A stretch of DNA of 64,000 bases from Hoplostethus atlanticus (lineage: Eukaryota > Chordata > Actinopteri > Trachichthyiformes > Trachichthyidae): positions 2,104,501-2,168,500 of the forward strand of contig JAXDDX010000011.1 of assembly GCA_034670405.1 (NCBI GenBank). The letters are read 5' to 3'. The position numbers were made by a program, and so were the translations under genes. The notes under the pieces are model-generated. The model made no database searches and was not told where the DNA came from. It worked only from the letters and a program-made list of their open reading frames with translations. Every line of letters starts with the position of its first letter. Position 1 is the stretch's first letter. Below, piece after piece: positions 34,801-48,400 of the stretch.

Positions 34801-36640
34801 ACAAACAGCCTATTGAACATTTTTCAGAAAAACAACATCTTTGAGTAAAGCAGAGACATTAGCTGCAATAGTTAGAAGACATTTATTTTGAAGACTGAAA
34901 AAGGATGGACTGCATTAGTTGTTGTTAGACAGTTCAGTTTTCAGCTGTTGATATAATTTTATTTTGGACATGTTCTCCCCTTTCAATGCCAGGAATAGCT
35001 TCATAGCTGTATGAAACCGATGATACAAACGATCAAGGTAATAAAACACTTTTTCCTTCCTGAGAATCTTATCTGGAATGCAAATTAATACAAAATAATA
35101 AATTAAACTGCCAAATAAGGAAACACCTGGCAGCACAATGGATCAGAACACATCATGGAGATTAAAATGGCAGGGTGGAACAGAAATATGCATTTGTGTC
35201 AAATATTAGCTTATGGTCACTGTATTCTCTGGATGATGTTTACTGATGTGATAAAAAAAAACATGCACCTTGAGGAGCTGTTGGTGAAACTGGGGAATTG
35301 TTAAAAGTGATGTGTTAGCTTGGAAACACTCAAAAGACTTTCAAGAAAATATTTTGAGACAGCAAAAATAGAGTACACCTGACCCTTTACCAGAAACATC
35401 AACCCATCGACCTATAGTTGAAGATTCCAGTTTTGTGAACAAACTTTTTGATACAGAATTTTCTGATAAGCCAACTTAGACAAAGTGCAGTATATGCATA
35501 CAGTTTTGCACTGCATCACAGTAGAAAAATTGGTATTTGGTTTGGCGAGTTCATTTGCTAATCTTTAAATCTTTGGATTATTTTAAGATTTGCTCCAGAA
35601 AAGCTTGTTTCATGTTTTTGATTCACAACCCAGCCCATATTATTACTCTCCACAAACTTAAAAGCAATAAGCTGTCCAAAATAATAAATCTATGCTAAAA
35701 TACATTGCTGGTTTGGTCAAATCCAATCATACATGCACACATAGTTGGAATTCTTTGAATTCATAATTGAGTGCTTACTGTTTGACCCTCATTTATATTT
35801 CATTTTTTACAAATCAAACAAAAACTCTGTTATAAACTGAAGCTGTAACAATAGATTATGTCACAATTCTGCCAGCTGTGCACAGTGGTTCCTGTCATGC
35901 ACAGTTACTGAATTTCTTAGTGAGGTTTGGCACCGAAAACAGTCGTGACTAATAAACATTAAAGGTTTTGGCACTTTTTATAACACATAAAAAACAGACT
36001 CCTTACAGACGGGAGAGGAGAGTGAATCGTTTAAAGTGGACAAAATCGAAATAGTCGAAATATTCATAAAAGGAATCATGGAAGGAGTCATGGATACCCT
36101 CTATTTCCAATTAAGTTTTCCATCTTTTTGGACATTCACCCATTTATCATCTGCCAACCCTCCACCTAGGGCAACGTCTCTCACTGATCTTGAAGTTTTA
36201 GCCCTCTCCCTGTAGTCCCTGTAGCCCACATTGACTACATTTCCCAAATCTTGCACTAATCTCTCCTGGAGATCACAGCAATGATAGGCACATCAAACAA
36301 ACACAAAAACAAGCTCAAATGAAAATCAAACTTGAGTCAAGCAAAGATTTACAGAGATAAAATTATTTTCCATTGTCCTTGGTCAGTTTTTAAATAGGCC
36401 TATAGCAGTTAGTCCATCCAATTACTCAATCCCACAGTCCTCAGCGCTGAGTCAGAGAGAAAACGGAGCCCATAAAAACACGAGCATCAGGATCCACACA
36501 CCCCCAAACACACCTCGCTCTTCTTGGGAATGCTGACAGACAGGGCACATTCCCCATCGCCCTCAAGGGCGCCTCCAGCTGTCTCCAGCCAATTCGAGCT
36601 AATCAGCTGTTGGCTATGTCCACTGTTAGTGAAGCAGCCC

Positions 36641-36933
36641 TCAGGGATGCGCCAGCCAGCTGTTGGCGTCCTCCAAGTCTGTGTCCAGCTCCTCGTCTTC
36701 ATCCAGAGGCTCTGGGGTTCGCAGGGCCAGCTCTCGGAGGAAAGCGGGTGAGTAGGCAGGGGGTCGGGAGACAGACTTGAGGCCAATTTTCTTCTTCATG
36801 AGGTGGAACTGCTCACGGATGAAGTTGTAGAAGTCGTACTCGTAGCGCATGCGGTGGTACAGCACCTGCATGGCCTCCAGAGTGGGTGTGTGTTTACGCA
36901 CCGTGCCAGTCATGTTCCCCATCTTCCTGTAGT
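36641..36933 (-). CDS. ust: ust terminal coding exon 8
   Basis: The 293-base exon begins after ctctcctgcag and encodes [20 protein letters not shown] then [20 protein letters not shown] and [13 protein letters not shown]. It continues through a Pro-rich stretch and an acidic tail to a TGA at 36641-36643. A second frame open below the stop (36487-36786) is a shadow. Confidence 0.92.
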
Positions 36934-39900
36934 CTGCAGGAGAGGGTGGAAACAAAAACCAGAATAAAAAGTCATTGACATGCAAGCTGAAATACTGTAA
37001 ATACATAATAATTAATTTCATCCATTCAAAGAATAAATCAAACCACTTGCCAAACATATAACTGACTGATTTTTTGGAGTGAGCTACTGCTATAAATGTT
37101 ATACTTGAACATAAAAACGCTGCGGAGCGCGTGTCTACCGGGGCTCTTGTAGATGTTGAGCGCTCCAGTAAAGTAATGAGGTAAGAGCCTCTCCAACAGA
37201 AGCAGAACATCCTCCAGCTCCTCGAGGATACCCACAAGGAGGTAGTTCTCCAGCACATTCTGTTTGGCCCTCTCCAGAGCCCATACTCCCGGCTCCCTGA
37301 TGGGGAGAGAACGAGAATGAGAGAGATGAATGAAGGCAGAGGGGACAGATGAACAGAGAGAGTAGCCTGATACGACAAAACAGACATGAAATATCACTGC
37401 GTTCCTGATGTCTGAAAATGGCAAATGCTCTTTCATAACCATAATTGCTAATAATTCTACTTCACACGTGTCTGCAGTTACCTGCATTGGGGGTGCTGTC
37501 CGCAGAAGTAGGGAATGATATAGAAAACTCTGGGGTTGGAGCACTCTGGGTAACTCTCTAGAATGCACACGTTGATGTCCTGAAGATAGATAAACACAGA
37601 AAAATAAACATTGAATCATGCCTTCCGTTCGCGGTTTGTTGTTTTCATTCCAATCAGGATTAAAGGCTGAGAGGAATTCAAACAGTACTGTACGTTGCTG
37701 TCACTAGAGGGAGCCCTTCACCAAACTCAGCTTCCGTGATAGCAATCATCTGTGGTGCAAAACTTGTGCATGGAACAACATCCTGTGAGCAAAGATTAGC
37801 TCTGCTCTTTCTCCTCAGCTGCTTTCAGAGGCTGAGCTGCCTCATGAGACAAGATATAGCTGCTGTGTCTTGAGTTCACACTCTCCAGAAAAGAACCTTT
37901 GTGCAACGTAATGAGGAACCATTCTCCACAACACCATTCATCTAGCTGCAGAAATCACAGCCAGGAAATTCCTAGGGTCCTCAGCTTGCCATCGTACAAC
38001 CAGGTCCCCTTTCCTGCCAAAAATGAATTATGTCATGATTAAAGAGTAAAAAATAAAGTAGCAGTTAGATCAGAGTTGTGAAACTCTTAGCCGAGGGGAA
38101 CACATGAAGGAGTGAAGTCAGCTAGTCTCCCTGTGTGTGCACAGTGAACGCTGTGGAACCAGCAGTCAAATCCTTGTCAGGTGACGTAAGCTTTACGGAT
38201 GGCAACAAGTCCTGGGCAACAAAACATGAAGCATGACCCCCACACGGTACCATGCTACATGCAAGAGGTGTCAACAGGCTAATAGTAGAAAAGAGAACGA
38301 AGAGAATGATCCCCAAAAGTGGAAGCAAACTGAAAATAAAATAGTTGCATTAAAAGCCTTTATGATTTATGGCCTGATAAATCAGTAATGGCTGACAACA
38401 TGGTCCATCACAGAGATTAAGTTAAAACTATACAGACATCATGGCAGACAAAAATAACACCAACTCTGCATTACTAAAAAGGTCACGTCAGATAATGCTA
38501 GCTGTCTTTAACGTAGCCTACTGTATGCTAACGTGTTAGCATGTGCACAGGACAGGGATATCTACCAGAGACACAAGAGATCATTTTGGTGGTGCTCCTA
38601 TCCTAACATGCAAAATGCAAGTTGACCAATAAGCGAATTCCCCAAAAGGTCAGTGTAGTCCTTTTGCGTCAGACAAGACCAGAGGAACCAGGGCTTCTCA
38701 GAGGCGGTAGCTTGGTTCTGGGGTGAGAAGTGAGGGACCTGGGGCTTAACGCTGGGAACCAGGTGACTGAGCTTGAAAAAATACCCCACAGTGACATCAG
38801 GGGTATAAACGTGTGTGTTTGTGTGATAGATGGATATATATAAATATATATATAGAGGGATGCATGTACAGAGTAATACTGAATGTATTACACATGCAAT
38901 TTGATGTGGCGGGTTAAAGTTAAATTTCTCTCATACACTCCGAGAAAGAGGGAGGATTGTTGGGAAGTAGGACATTACATCGTACCCTCTCTGGGCCCGT
39001 TCTAATCCACTCAAACCCTGAATTAGTCCCAGCCCCGTGCTGTCAGCCATATTAAACTAGTCAGAATGGTGACTCATATCGGAGCCTCTGACTTCACTGG
39101 GCCTCTCCACCTAGAATCGACATTTGACCTCAACGCGCATGCAGTTGTAATGCGCTCGCATGCACCACACACACACACACACACACACACTGTGATTGAG
39201 AAGACAGATCTTTACAGTAAACACTTTCTGATTTTGTGTTGTATTGCTTGTTTAGTCCAGTCAGGACACAAGGGGTTTGGCAGTGCGACTGAATTTGATC
39301 ACACCTTAACGTGTAGAGCGATACCTCCCGAAACAAAAAGTAAAGAGTATAATATAAGTAACAATCAAATGGAAAAAAAAAGATACTCTAATCATTTCAA
39401 ATGAGGCGGAGGTGTGAGTTAAAATGCAATTATTCTCATCAATCATGCACCAGGGGGCCTACTACTACTCTGTTCAACTCCACTTCATTTCCCCCCCTCT
39501 TCTCACTGATGCGTTAAAAAGCATCAGTGAATGTTCCCTAACTTACATCAAGGTAGCTGTGACAGGAAGAGTGTGAAAGCAAGCACAAGGCCTATACACA
39601 TAAACTGAGATGACATAAATTATGCACTTGGTGAGTGACTTTTTCCTTTGAGCTGAATAGTACAATTGTGTCTCCCATCCACCACGGGGCTGCACAGTTT
39701 GTTTGAACTTCATGTTTGACTGCTCTGTGCTGCAGCATGGGGATGGTATTTATTGGTGATCAGTGAAACGAGTGACTGGATAGATCTTCAAAAGGAACCA
39801 CAGGAAAACCAAAGGAACATTTAGATAACTGTATTGTACTATTGTCAGTGGGGGGGCCATATGTCTAGACCACTGTAGGACTTGTTTGCCTTTCTTTGAT

Positions 39901-41686
39901 TTATGAATTAAGGAATAGATTGTCATTCTGTGCCATTTTTTACGATTTATTATTTAAAGAATACATTCGTTTTATCCTGCTTCCTATTCTTTTTTTTCCC
40001 CCTTTCCAGGGAGGATAATGTCCGATAATGTCATGATTTTATCTATCATGAGTTTATATGAAACCTTCAGAGGTACAGCAAGTGAGTAGGTTGTCATCCT
40101 GCTCAATCATTATGCTCACAACTCTGGGAGATACAATAAAAGAACAAGGTTGTGACACCTTGAGCACCGTACTCTACACTGCACCGTAACCACGTGCACA
40201 GATCCGAAAGGAAACATGGAGAGACTGGGACGGTGCAGAAAAAGACAGAAAAAACCCAGTTACATTTCACACAAACAACTCCTACACTTGCCAAAGCTCA
40301 TGAGCAGACGGGAGGAACAGACTCCCAGGAGGACTCACTTTCCACGACCGGGCCAGCTACAGCTCCGACGAAAACCATTATCGCACAAATGAGAAACAGA
40401 GAGAAAGCGAGAAAAAGACAAAGTGAGAAAGAGAGAGAGAGAGAGAGAAACGTGGAAAGGAAGTGACACGTGTGACGCCATCTCCCCCCCCCCACACCCC
40501 TCCTACACACGGCTCCTAGTCCCTCCTCCACCTTGCACCGACACTTGATACAGGGCCTTTTGCGGCTCACCATTTAGAGGACCTCTGGGAACCCCGCCAC
40601 AACTCATTTATACACAACTGCACACAATCAAACACGCACACACACACAAACACATACAGCAGATGGACAACACACTCTCTTTTCGAAAAAACCCATTAGT
40701 ATTGGGAAGGGAGCTCTGTGTGTGTATACACTCAGACTCATTGTTCCTATTCTCACTGTGGATTAGGCCAACTGAGCAGTCAGGGTGAACTGAGCGCTCA
40801 CACAGTCTGTAGCTAAATGGGCCCTAATCTGTCCAGCAGCCTCCCATTTCCGTGAATGGAATGTATGCATGAATGAATTCAGGAGTGAATGATTTAAACC
40901 GTTTTTCCCATGGGGCTGTTTGCCTTACTCGCATCAGGGGACCCGGGAGTGGCAGACCCTGGGGTCAAATAGCATTTACACAAATACTTCTTTGCCGTTT
41001 GTTTTAACCTCCCCGGGAATGCCTAGATGGGTGGGGTCTACTGCAGCTGGACAATTGAGACAGTGTGAGGTAAGCTGTCAATCACAGACAAGTATAACAT
41101 TGTCATTCAGATACTCATTTTATTGTGTAAAATACGCTAAAACAAATCTTAAAAAGCAGTCACGATGTTGTACTTGACCCAGATGTGGGGGAGCAGATTT
41201 CAGATTTGCTGTACTCGTAGTGAAACGTGAGCTGTGGAGGCAGAGGCAGGACTTGACATTTTGATATCTGATTTGATGTTTCACGCTGTTTTCCCAGTTA
41301 ATAATATAGGACTTCACACGGCGGACATGACCAGGGAACTGTGACGCATCGATGAATGTGATAGGGAGAGGCTTGTGTCAGTTGCGCCTCAGGCAATCAA
41401 TCTTATGACGGATGCTACTGCTGCACTGTATCTGATGCCAAGACATGCCAGAGCATGAATCATGCACCTTGGCAGGGAAGCCACTCCCACTCTGTATGTG
41501 TGTGTGTGTGTGTGTGATAGTAAGCGTCAGATTAACTGCAGATGATTTCCAGTCTGTGGGAAGCTCGCCTGAACTGACCCGTATTGTGAAGTGTGAGAAC
41601 TAATGTTTGGCTGTTCTTCAGGTTCAACAGAAAGACACAGATACCCAGGTACACTCACATGTATGCCTGAAAACACAGGTAGAAAT

Positions 41687-41764
<78 letters not shown>

Positions 41765-42091
41765 ACTTGCTGGTGAGGCAGAAGCTGATTAATCACTATC
41801 GACTGTTCCTTCCGTATTCATCATTTTTATGTGTGCAAATAAATACACTCTTAACTGTGCACAGTAGCTCAAACATTGACCCGATAAAATGTGTGCTACG
41901 TTTTACAGCCCACTTTCATTCCATTACGTTTTTGTTTTTCTTTCTCGCTAAGAAATGTGGAGTATTGAATGACTGTCCGCAAGCGTTATGTGCTGGTGTG
42001 TGTGTGTGTTTGAGCATGTACAGTACGTGTGCTGCAGTGTGCATGGTGTCCAGAGCATGCCTTTGCATCTGCGCACAGGGCAGCGTGTATA

Positions 42092-42126
<35 letters not shown>

Positions 42127-42377
42127 GGAGGGGTGTAGGAAAAAATCTAAGCCCACCGCAGGAATGTCTCGGCAACACGTGCACCGAGTTCCCCAGGTCC
42201 CGGGCAAAGGAAACTGACAGTGTTCTTTCATTGACACCTCTCGTATACACCCGGCGTAAGGGGCAGGGCCGGGGCTCAGCGAGGCTAACGCACACCAGGC
42301 GGGGGGTGGGAGGGGGTGGGGGGGGGGGTGGGGGTACGCCGGACCAGTCTGAACATCGGGTGTTGACATAGCATGAG

Positions 42378-42408
<31 letters not shown>

Positions 42409-45400
42409 GTTACACTATACTTGTGAGGACCTTCACTGGCTACATTCATTCCCCCTCACCCCTTACCTTAACCCTCTCCACCACATGAACCCTTACCTAA
42501 TCCTAATCCCTAACATTAAAGCTGCAATATCACAATAAAATAACAATAAATAAAAAGGATATTTTATAGATTATCAGTCGGTCTATGTGACCCTGTGTGT
42601 ACATGCCTAAACCCCCACCCTCCCCCGTTTGCCTGAAATTAGCTTTTCAATGATAGCAATAGCGAGAGTGTGCCTGAGGACATCTGGTCCACATAAGTAT
42701 AGAAATACAAGAACATACACACACACACACACACACACCCAGGTAAGCCAGCCAAGGTACAGCAGCACAAGCGTCCCCCCCCACCTCCCCCTTTAACTGT
42801 AGCAAGGGGCCCCTGTGGTCTGCATACTTTAATAACTCAACTCACATGGGCCAAAACTCCAGGGAAAGTGGTGCAGTACTTAATTACACCCAGTCAGACT
42901 CAAGCAGGAATGACATTCACTCCTCCTGTCAGCCTCCTAATGTGGCTGAGGATAAGGCCCTCTCTGCTATCGGGGGTGCCTGACAGTGCATCGGATTGCA
43001 GCTTTGTGGGCGCAAGTGACTGAATGACTGAATGTGTGTGTGTGTGTGTAGGGGGTATTGATTTGTGGGTGACTTCCTGGACAAAACCTCATATCACCTG
43101 ATCACATCACTTGATCTTTAACCAGTATTTTGTCGCTGAAACCTCGGTTTATCTTTTCCCTTTAAAATATTTTTAAAAAGATAAATACCGCTTTGCCCAC
43201 CCATCGACTTCCCCCTTATCTCTCTCTCACACACATGCACACACACACACTTGCAGGTGTTTGTTGGACTTGAGGAACAGATTAAGGGGAACTCCAACGT
43301 TAGCTGACACTGTCTCAACACACATCATAGACCCATCATAGACTGTATGACATACTTTACCTTACCTAAGTGCCACCTCCACATACAAACTCACACAGAG
43401 ATCACATAAATGGCAGCTTTGAAATAAAAGTAAGGTCATAAAGTGCATGTAAAAAAGAAGAGAGGCCTTATATCGCTGACGTACGGTACTGCAAGGGGAA
43501 AACAACTCTGCACGGCAGACGCTGGGTACTGAGTATCTGATGTGGTTTCACTAAGTCAGGTCTCTAATTGGAATCATAATCAGAATTAAATAGCGGGTTA
43601 GCATCAGGCTGCCACGGCTTAACATTTTGCCATCCTCCCTCCAGCTACAACATGTGCGCTCCCGTCTTCAAAGAGAGCCCGAGTGTTGAATAAATTCAGA
43701 TCTAGACAAAAAGTCTTTGAGTCATGAATTACTTGAGTACATTTATTCACACAAAATACTGAGCTCAGGAGAGATACACACACATGGGTATGGTATGCAG
43801 ATCTCTGCCAGAGAAGCCTCTGAACAGAGATTATAAAGCTAAGCTAAGGAAAACAAGGGGGGGTATCTTCTAAACAAGGGGGGTAGCTTCTACACATCTG
43901 CAAGATCGTTCTAATAGTTTGATCTGAACAATGTGTGCTGTGTCAAAGCGTCCTGGGCAAAGGCTCTCCGGTGCCCCTCATGGGACAGGCCTTCTAGTAT
44001 GGTTTATACGAATCCTGACTTATAACCCACAGGGCCCTAAGTCAGTGCCTAGTGTCATGTACGAACTTCTGGACCAGAACGCAAAACACTCTCACACATG
44101 CACACCTAAAATCACTCTACACCTAAAAGCTCCTGGACGCTACACTAAGGATACAGAATCAACACATGATACATAAATTCTTCCGCACCGAGCGTGGTTT
44201 CAATAATGAAATTCCTGCATCGGAGAAAAACGTCCTGTTGCTTCTACATTTCAACATTTGGGGAAGTTAGGGATCACAAAAAAGCACATGCTATTTATCA
44301 CACGGATGAATGAACACAGAAATCAATTACGCTAAAAAAAAAAAGAATAACGTGTCTCGGTTTATCTTCCTCTTAAGCAGGATGGCACGCTGTCATCTGT
44401 AGCGATGCGTGTTCGTGTGGGTGTTTCTTCATCATCACGCTGGTAAAGAACACTCCTTGGAGTATAATGCATTATAATTACACCGTACCTCACTGCCATA
44501 CTAGAACGCGAAATTGATAGTAGGAGATGGTTTCGATTCATGTCTCGACTGTGCTTGCGGTTAGGAAACCGACTGGCTCGGAGCCAAGAGGGCCGACAGA
44601 CTACAGATTTAAAGCACTGTCATTGGCAAGCCAGTAACGCCGTCGTAAAAACCACCGCTCCGCTCTGAGAATTGCTGCAAAGCGCATTAGTATTTCAAAC
44701 CATCAACATCCGTGGCATTGATTCAGCTAACGTACATATTGGAGTGAATAGGCCCTTGGGGCGATGGGAGATGAAAGGCATAAAGAGGGGGGAGACAGAT
44801 TCTGTAAGAAAATTAGCCTCTAGGGGAGCTCTTGACCCTAAATGTGTGTGAGACCTGCCCAGATATCACAGTCCAATAAGCTTCAATTCCTAGAACATTA
44901 GTTAGGAGTGCAAAGGTCAAAGCCACCGCACCCAGACAATAAATGTAACCAATTTTCCCGTGACAACTCGGGTGCTTACGTATGATTTTGAATTTCTAGG
45001 TAAAGATATAAGAATTCTTTTGAACAGCGGAAACTTCATTATGTGGCTGCAGTCAATACACGCTCTTTCCCCTGATTTAACCAAACGCTATTGTGGATTG
45101 AGAGGGAGAAGTACATGAAGCTCTATCACTATTGAACCCTGCATCACTCCAACATCGCTAGTGTTTACCTCACACACACACACACACACACACAAAGTCA
45201 CAAAATACAGCTAGCTAGGTAGCTTGAAAAACAAAGGTCTCACCAGGTATCTCTCATCATCTTTCATCCCCGGGGTGCGGATGAGGTGGTTCTGCTCGCC
45301 CCTCCAGTCCCCGAAGCGACGGAAGAAGTAGTTGGAGAGGAACCGGTTGATGGGGTCGCGGATGATGTTGATATAGACAGGCTGCTCTATCCTGAACCTG

Positions 45401-48400
45401 ACACGGACACATGAAAACATCAGTACATCATTGCTTTTTTTCATCATTTCAAGGACTCAGAATTGGCATGTGTTGGGGTAAGACATGTCATTGGTCAAAA
45501 TGAGACATTATAGAGGGCTCAAAAACTTTTAAGGCCTCATTATTATTTTTTTCCACAAACTTTCAAGGAATTTCAAAGCCCCTGGGAACCCCCGTGCAAA
45601 GAAACAGTGGGGGGAACATGCACATCTGGTTCATCTTAAAGCGGCAAGCATGGGTTTATCCCACGGGGGGGGCAACTTTCCTGTGACTGTAAGCAGGAAA
45701 ACACAAACGCTAAGAATTATTTCTAAATACTGTTCGCCCCCAGGTCTGGATACAAAGCGTGAAGCTACCAAAGTGTGTGTACGTAGCTGCACTACCTGGT
45801 GAAGTTGAGGAAGTGAACATGCCGCGTGTACAGGAATGGCAGAGGGATGGTGCTGATGTTCTTCATAAGATCCACCTGAAAAACACACACACACAAGACT
45901 GACTTGACCTGGTATAAGACACACACTATAAGCATGTTTACTCGATCAGCATCGTCTGAAAAATGTTTACAGTACTCCACCTTCATAGCAATAATGCCGA
46001 CAAAGAAAGATTGGTACAAATACCAGGTCTCCATCAGAGAGTAATCTATACTGGGTCTATCTAACGCAAAAAGAGGATGCAACCCGTATCTGCGTAGCCG
46101 GTGAGGGTTGACATTCCATCCTTTACGCCAGAGGGGATGGCGTCGTGTATGTCGTCGTCTGCGTCGAACACGATAGGTAAATTCATATTCCTCAATTAGT
46201 TCAGAATCAACACATGATACATAAATTCTCCCACACTTTAAGAATTAGTCCAACATGAAGCCAGTTAGAGCCACTTTGACACCCCCAGATGCAATTGTTG
46301 ATGAGGGTATCTCTATAATTGTGTTTCATATTTTTGCTTTAGCATGGCAATCAATTGAGAACGGCAGAAACCCAGTCCCGTGTGCCAGTGCATCGCGTCA
46401 TGGTGGAAAACCATCATTATCACATTAATAGGAGGTAACCAAACCCTCATGCTAGCTCCCAGTGTTGTATCAATGGATATTGATAAAGGCAGTGTGTGTG
46501 TGTGTGTGTGTATTGGACTGAAGGGGACTTTCTGAAACAATGAGATAAACATCACCTCGAAAACAGCATCTTCAGGTTTCGTCCAATAGCCACGAGACGT
46601 CCCATGTAAGCTGTGGTATGTTTGCGCTGAGCACCCAAGCATGTCTGAAATGTACTTTGGCTTGTGGACTTATTTGGCCACGGGTCCACCTTAATTTGAT
46701 TTGCAGAATCTTCCACTGCAGGCTGACCTCACCGACGTTTCAACCTCCAATAGCCTGCCTCGACTGCACAGCTTCACAATGTAATATCACTGTTCTTGAG
46801 CACTTCAGCGTCGCACAATATTCATCATCGTTGAATTAGTTTCCCCCCTGGCCATGTCATGCACTCAGGAAAGCCAGCATGCTATTATTCCAACTTTCTC
46901 ATTCCTTTGCTATTATGAAAAAAAAAAAAACCTTCCCTCCAGGGCTTCCCAGGTCCGCATGGAGAGACAGGTTCTAAGCAGATCCCGCAGATGGTCTCTT
47001 TAACTCCAGGCAGTGCACGGACTGGAACCCTAAGTGACGGCTATTCACCTAAATGGCTTCATATTGGAACAATTCTGTACGTAAGGATGGATAAAAGCAT
47101 CTGCTAAATGACTGTAATGTAATGTAAGGTCCTGTTATCTCTGTGCCATGTGTGTCAATATCAACCAAGTTACTATACAAGCCACCAAGAAAAAAAATCC
47201 TGTATGATACGATATCGTTTTGCCAGTAAGTAATTGCATACACTATGCCATAACAAAAGTGATGTAATTGTGAATGCCCACCCATCTGACCCCTAAACAC
47301 TGAAGCCTATGACTGCAAATAAGCGGTGAGCACCAACTGCAGCATTCACTCAGCCTCTACCCATTCGGGAGTGGCTACTCATGACCTTGGCTGTAAGTTC
47401 AACCACATGACTGCGTACGGATGGCGTATATACACCCCGGAGATGAGGCGTTCAAGAGCTCCTTTCAGGTTACGTGCTGAGAGCAACCTTGTGACGCTCA
47501 GTCATTCATCATCATAAACTTACTCCCTTTCCCCCACTCGTCTGCACATCATTTTACATGAACATGTGAAGATATTTTCCAAAACTGCGTTTCCGTTATT
47601 GGAATTGGAATGGATTCATTATTTAAAAAGTTTGGCATTCAATATCGCTACAATATGGAGGATGCAATCTTTAAAAGTGTTATTTTCTATGTTAATCAGC
47701 GTCCTTTAGGAAGTAGTATGGCGGCATATGAGTGACAAAATCCGCGAGCGCAATTGAGATCACCGCGCGCGTAATTCAAACAGCCGCGCACACATATTAT
47801 TTTTGAGAGCGCTTTCACAGCACTAGCGCGCAGAATATAACTGCTCGCGCGAGCAATATTGTAACCTGCGAGGAGAAATCCATGCTTTGAGCGCGCGCGC
47901 AGAATCCGAAGCAGCGCGCACAACTATCATTGCTCTCCTGCTCGCGAAACTTTCACCTGCTCGCTCGCGAGTGTTTTTTCTTTTTGGCAGTAAGTGGGCG
48001 GACCCAGTCACAATGGTATCCCTAAATCTAATTGGTTACAGTCCTCGTCTTCAGTCCTCTCGCAACCAGAGACAGCTCGCCTTCAAAGTAAAAGTTGCGC
48101 GTTTTGAAGGGTGTTGGTTGCAGCAGCGGTCAATTTAAGGAGAGCTAAACTAAATAAATAAACAAATAGCCTAAAGAATGAACATAATTCATAACTGTTA
48201 TACAGTAATATTTCTGCCACTTTCCCATAACTGATTGTGAATAAATTGCCAAAGGGCGCGAACACTGGAATTATTATAGTGATTCATGTAGGGTGGAGTC
48301 AGCTAAAATGGGCCACTTTTTGGTAAATGATTTATAAGACCATCAAATAATAAGCTATGCAGGAGATCTGATATTTTTATAAATTGGCATGGGTCTCTAA

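Larger units (their letters stand above)
31462..36640. other. convergent intergenic region between slc22a16 and ust
   Basis: This contains the 3'UTRs of both genes, whose ends cannot be fixed. Present are an AATAAA at 31574-31579, (CA)-rich patches at 31926-31970, a 40-bp tandem duplication at 32331-32408, (TG)n at 33096-33137, (CA)n at 33456-33481 and a degraded LINE fragment at 34190-34800. The rest is AT-rich with no recognisable exon. Confidence 0.55.
37580..45243 (-). other. ust intron 5
   Basis: A 7.7-kb intron. Its contents are a very long (CA)n array at 41689-41762, (TG)n at 42097-42123, a G-rich stretch at 42299-42337, (CA)n at 42381-42408, and a dispersed repeat at 42410-42715 bounded by CA arrays. 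A 28-base block near 44154 is repeated at about 46201. The remainder (37580-41500, 42720-45200) shows no exon or coding transposon. Confidence 0.5.

Noticed and set aside
41948-42408. Overlapping open frames of 120-150 codons on both strands
   Set aside because: They are driven by CA/TG arrays and a poly-G tract (His-Thr, Cys-Val, poly-Pro/Gly) with no splice or homology support.
43690-44185. Block with a polyadenylation-like AATAAA on the minus strand that could be a solo LTR
   Set aside because: No clear matching ends, target duplication or retroelement coding sequence was seen; only a 28-base block is shared with about 46201. Too weak to list as an element.
47696-48138. Open frames such as [18 protein letters not shown] occurring twice in the window
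   Set aside because: They are translations of the two inverted-repeat arms of one element, not a duplicated gene.
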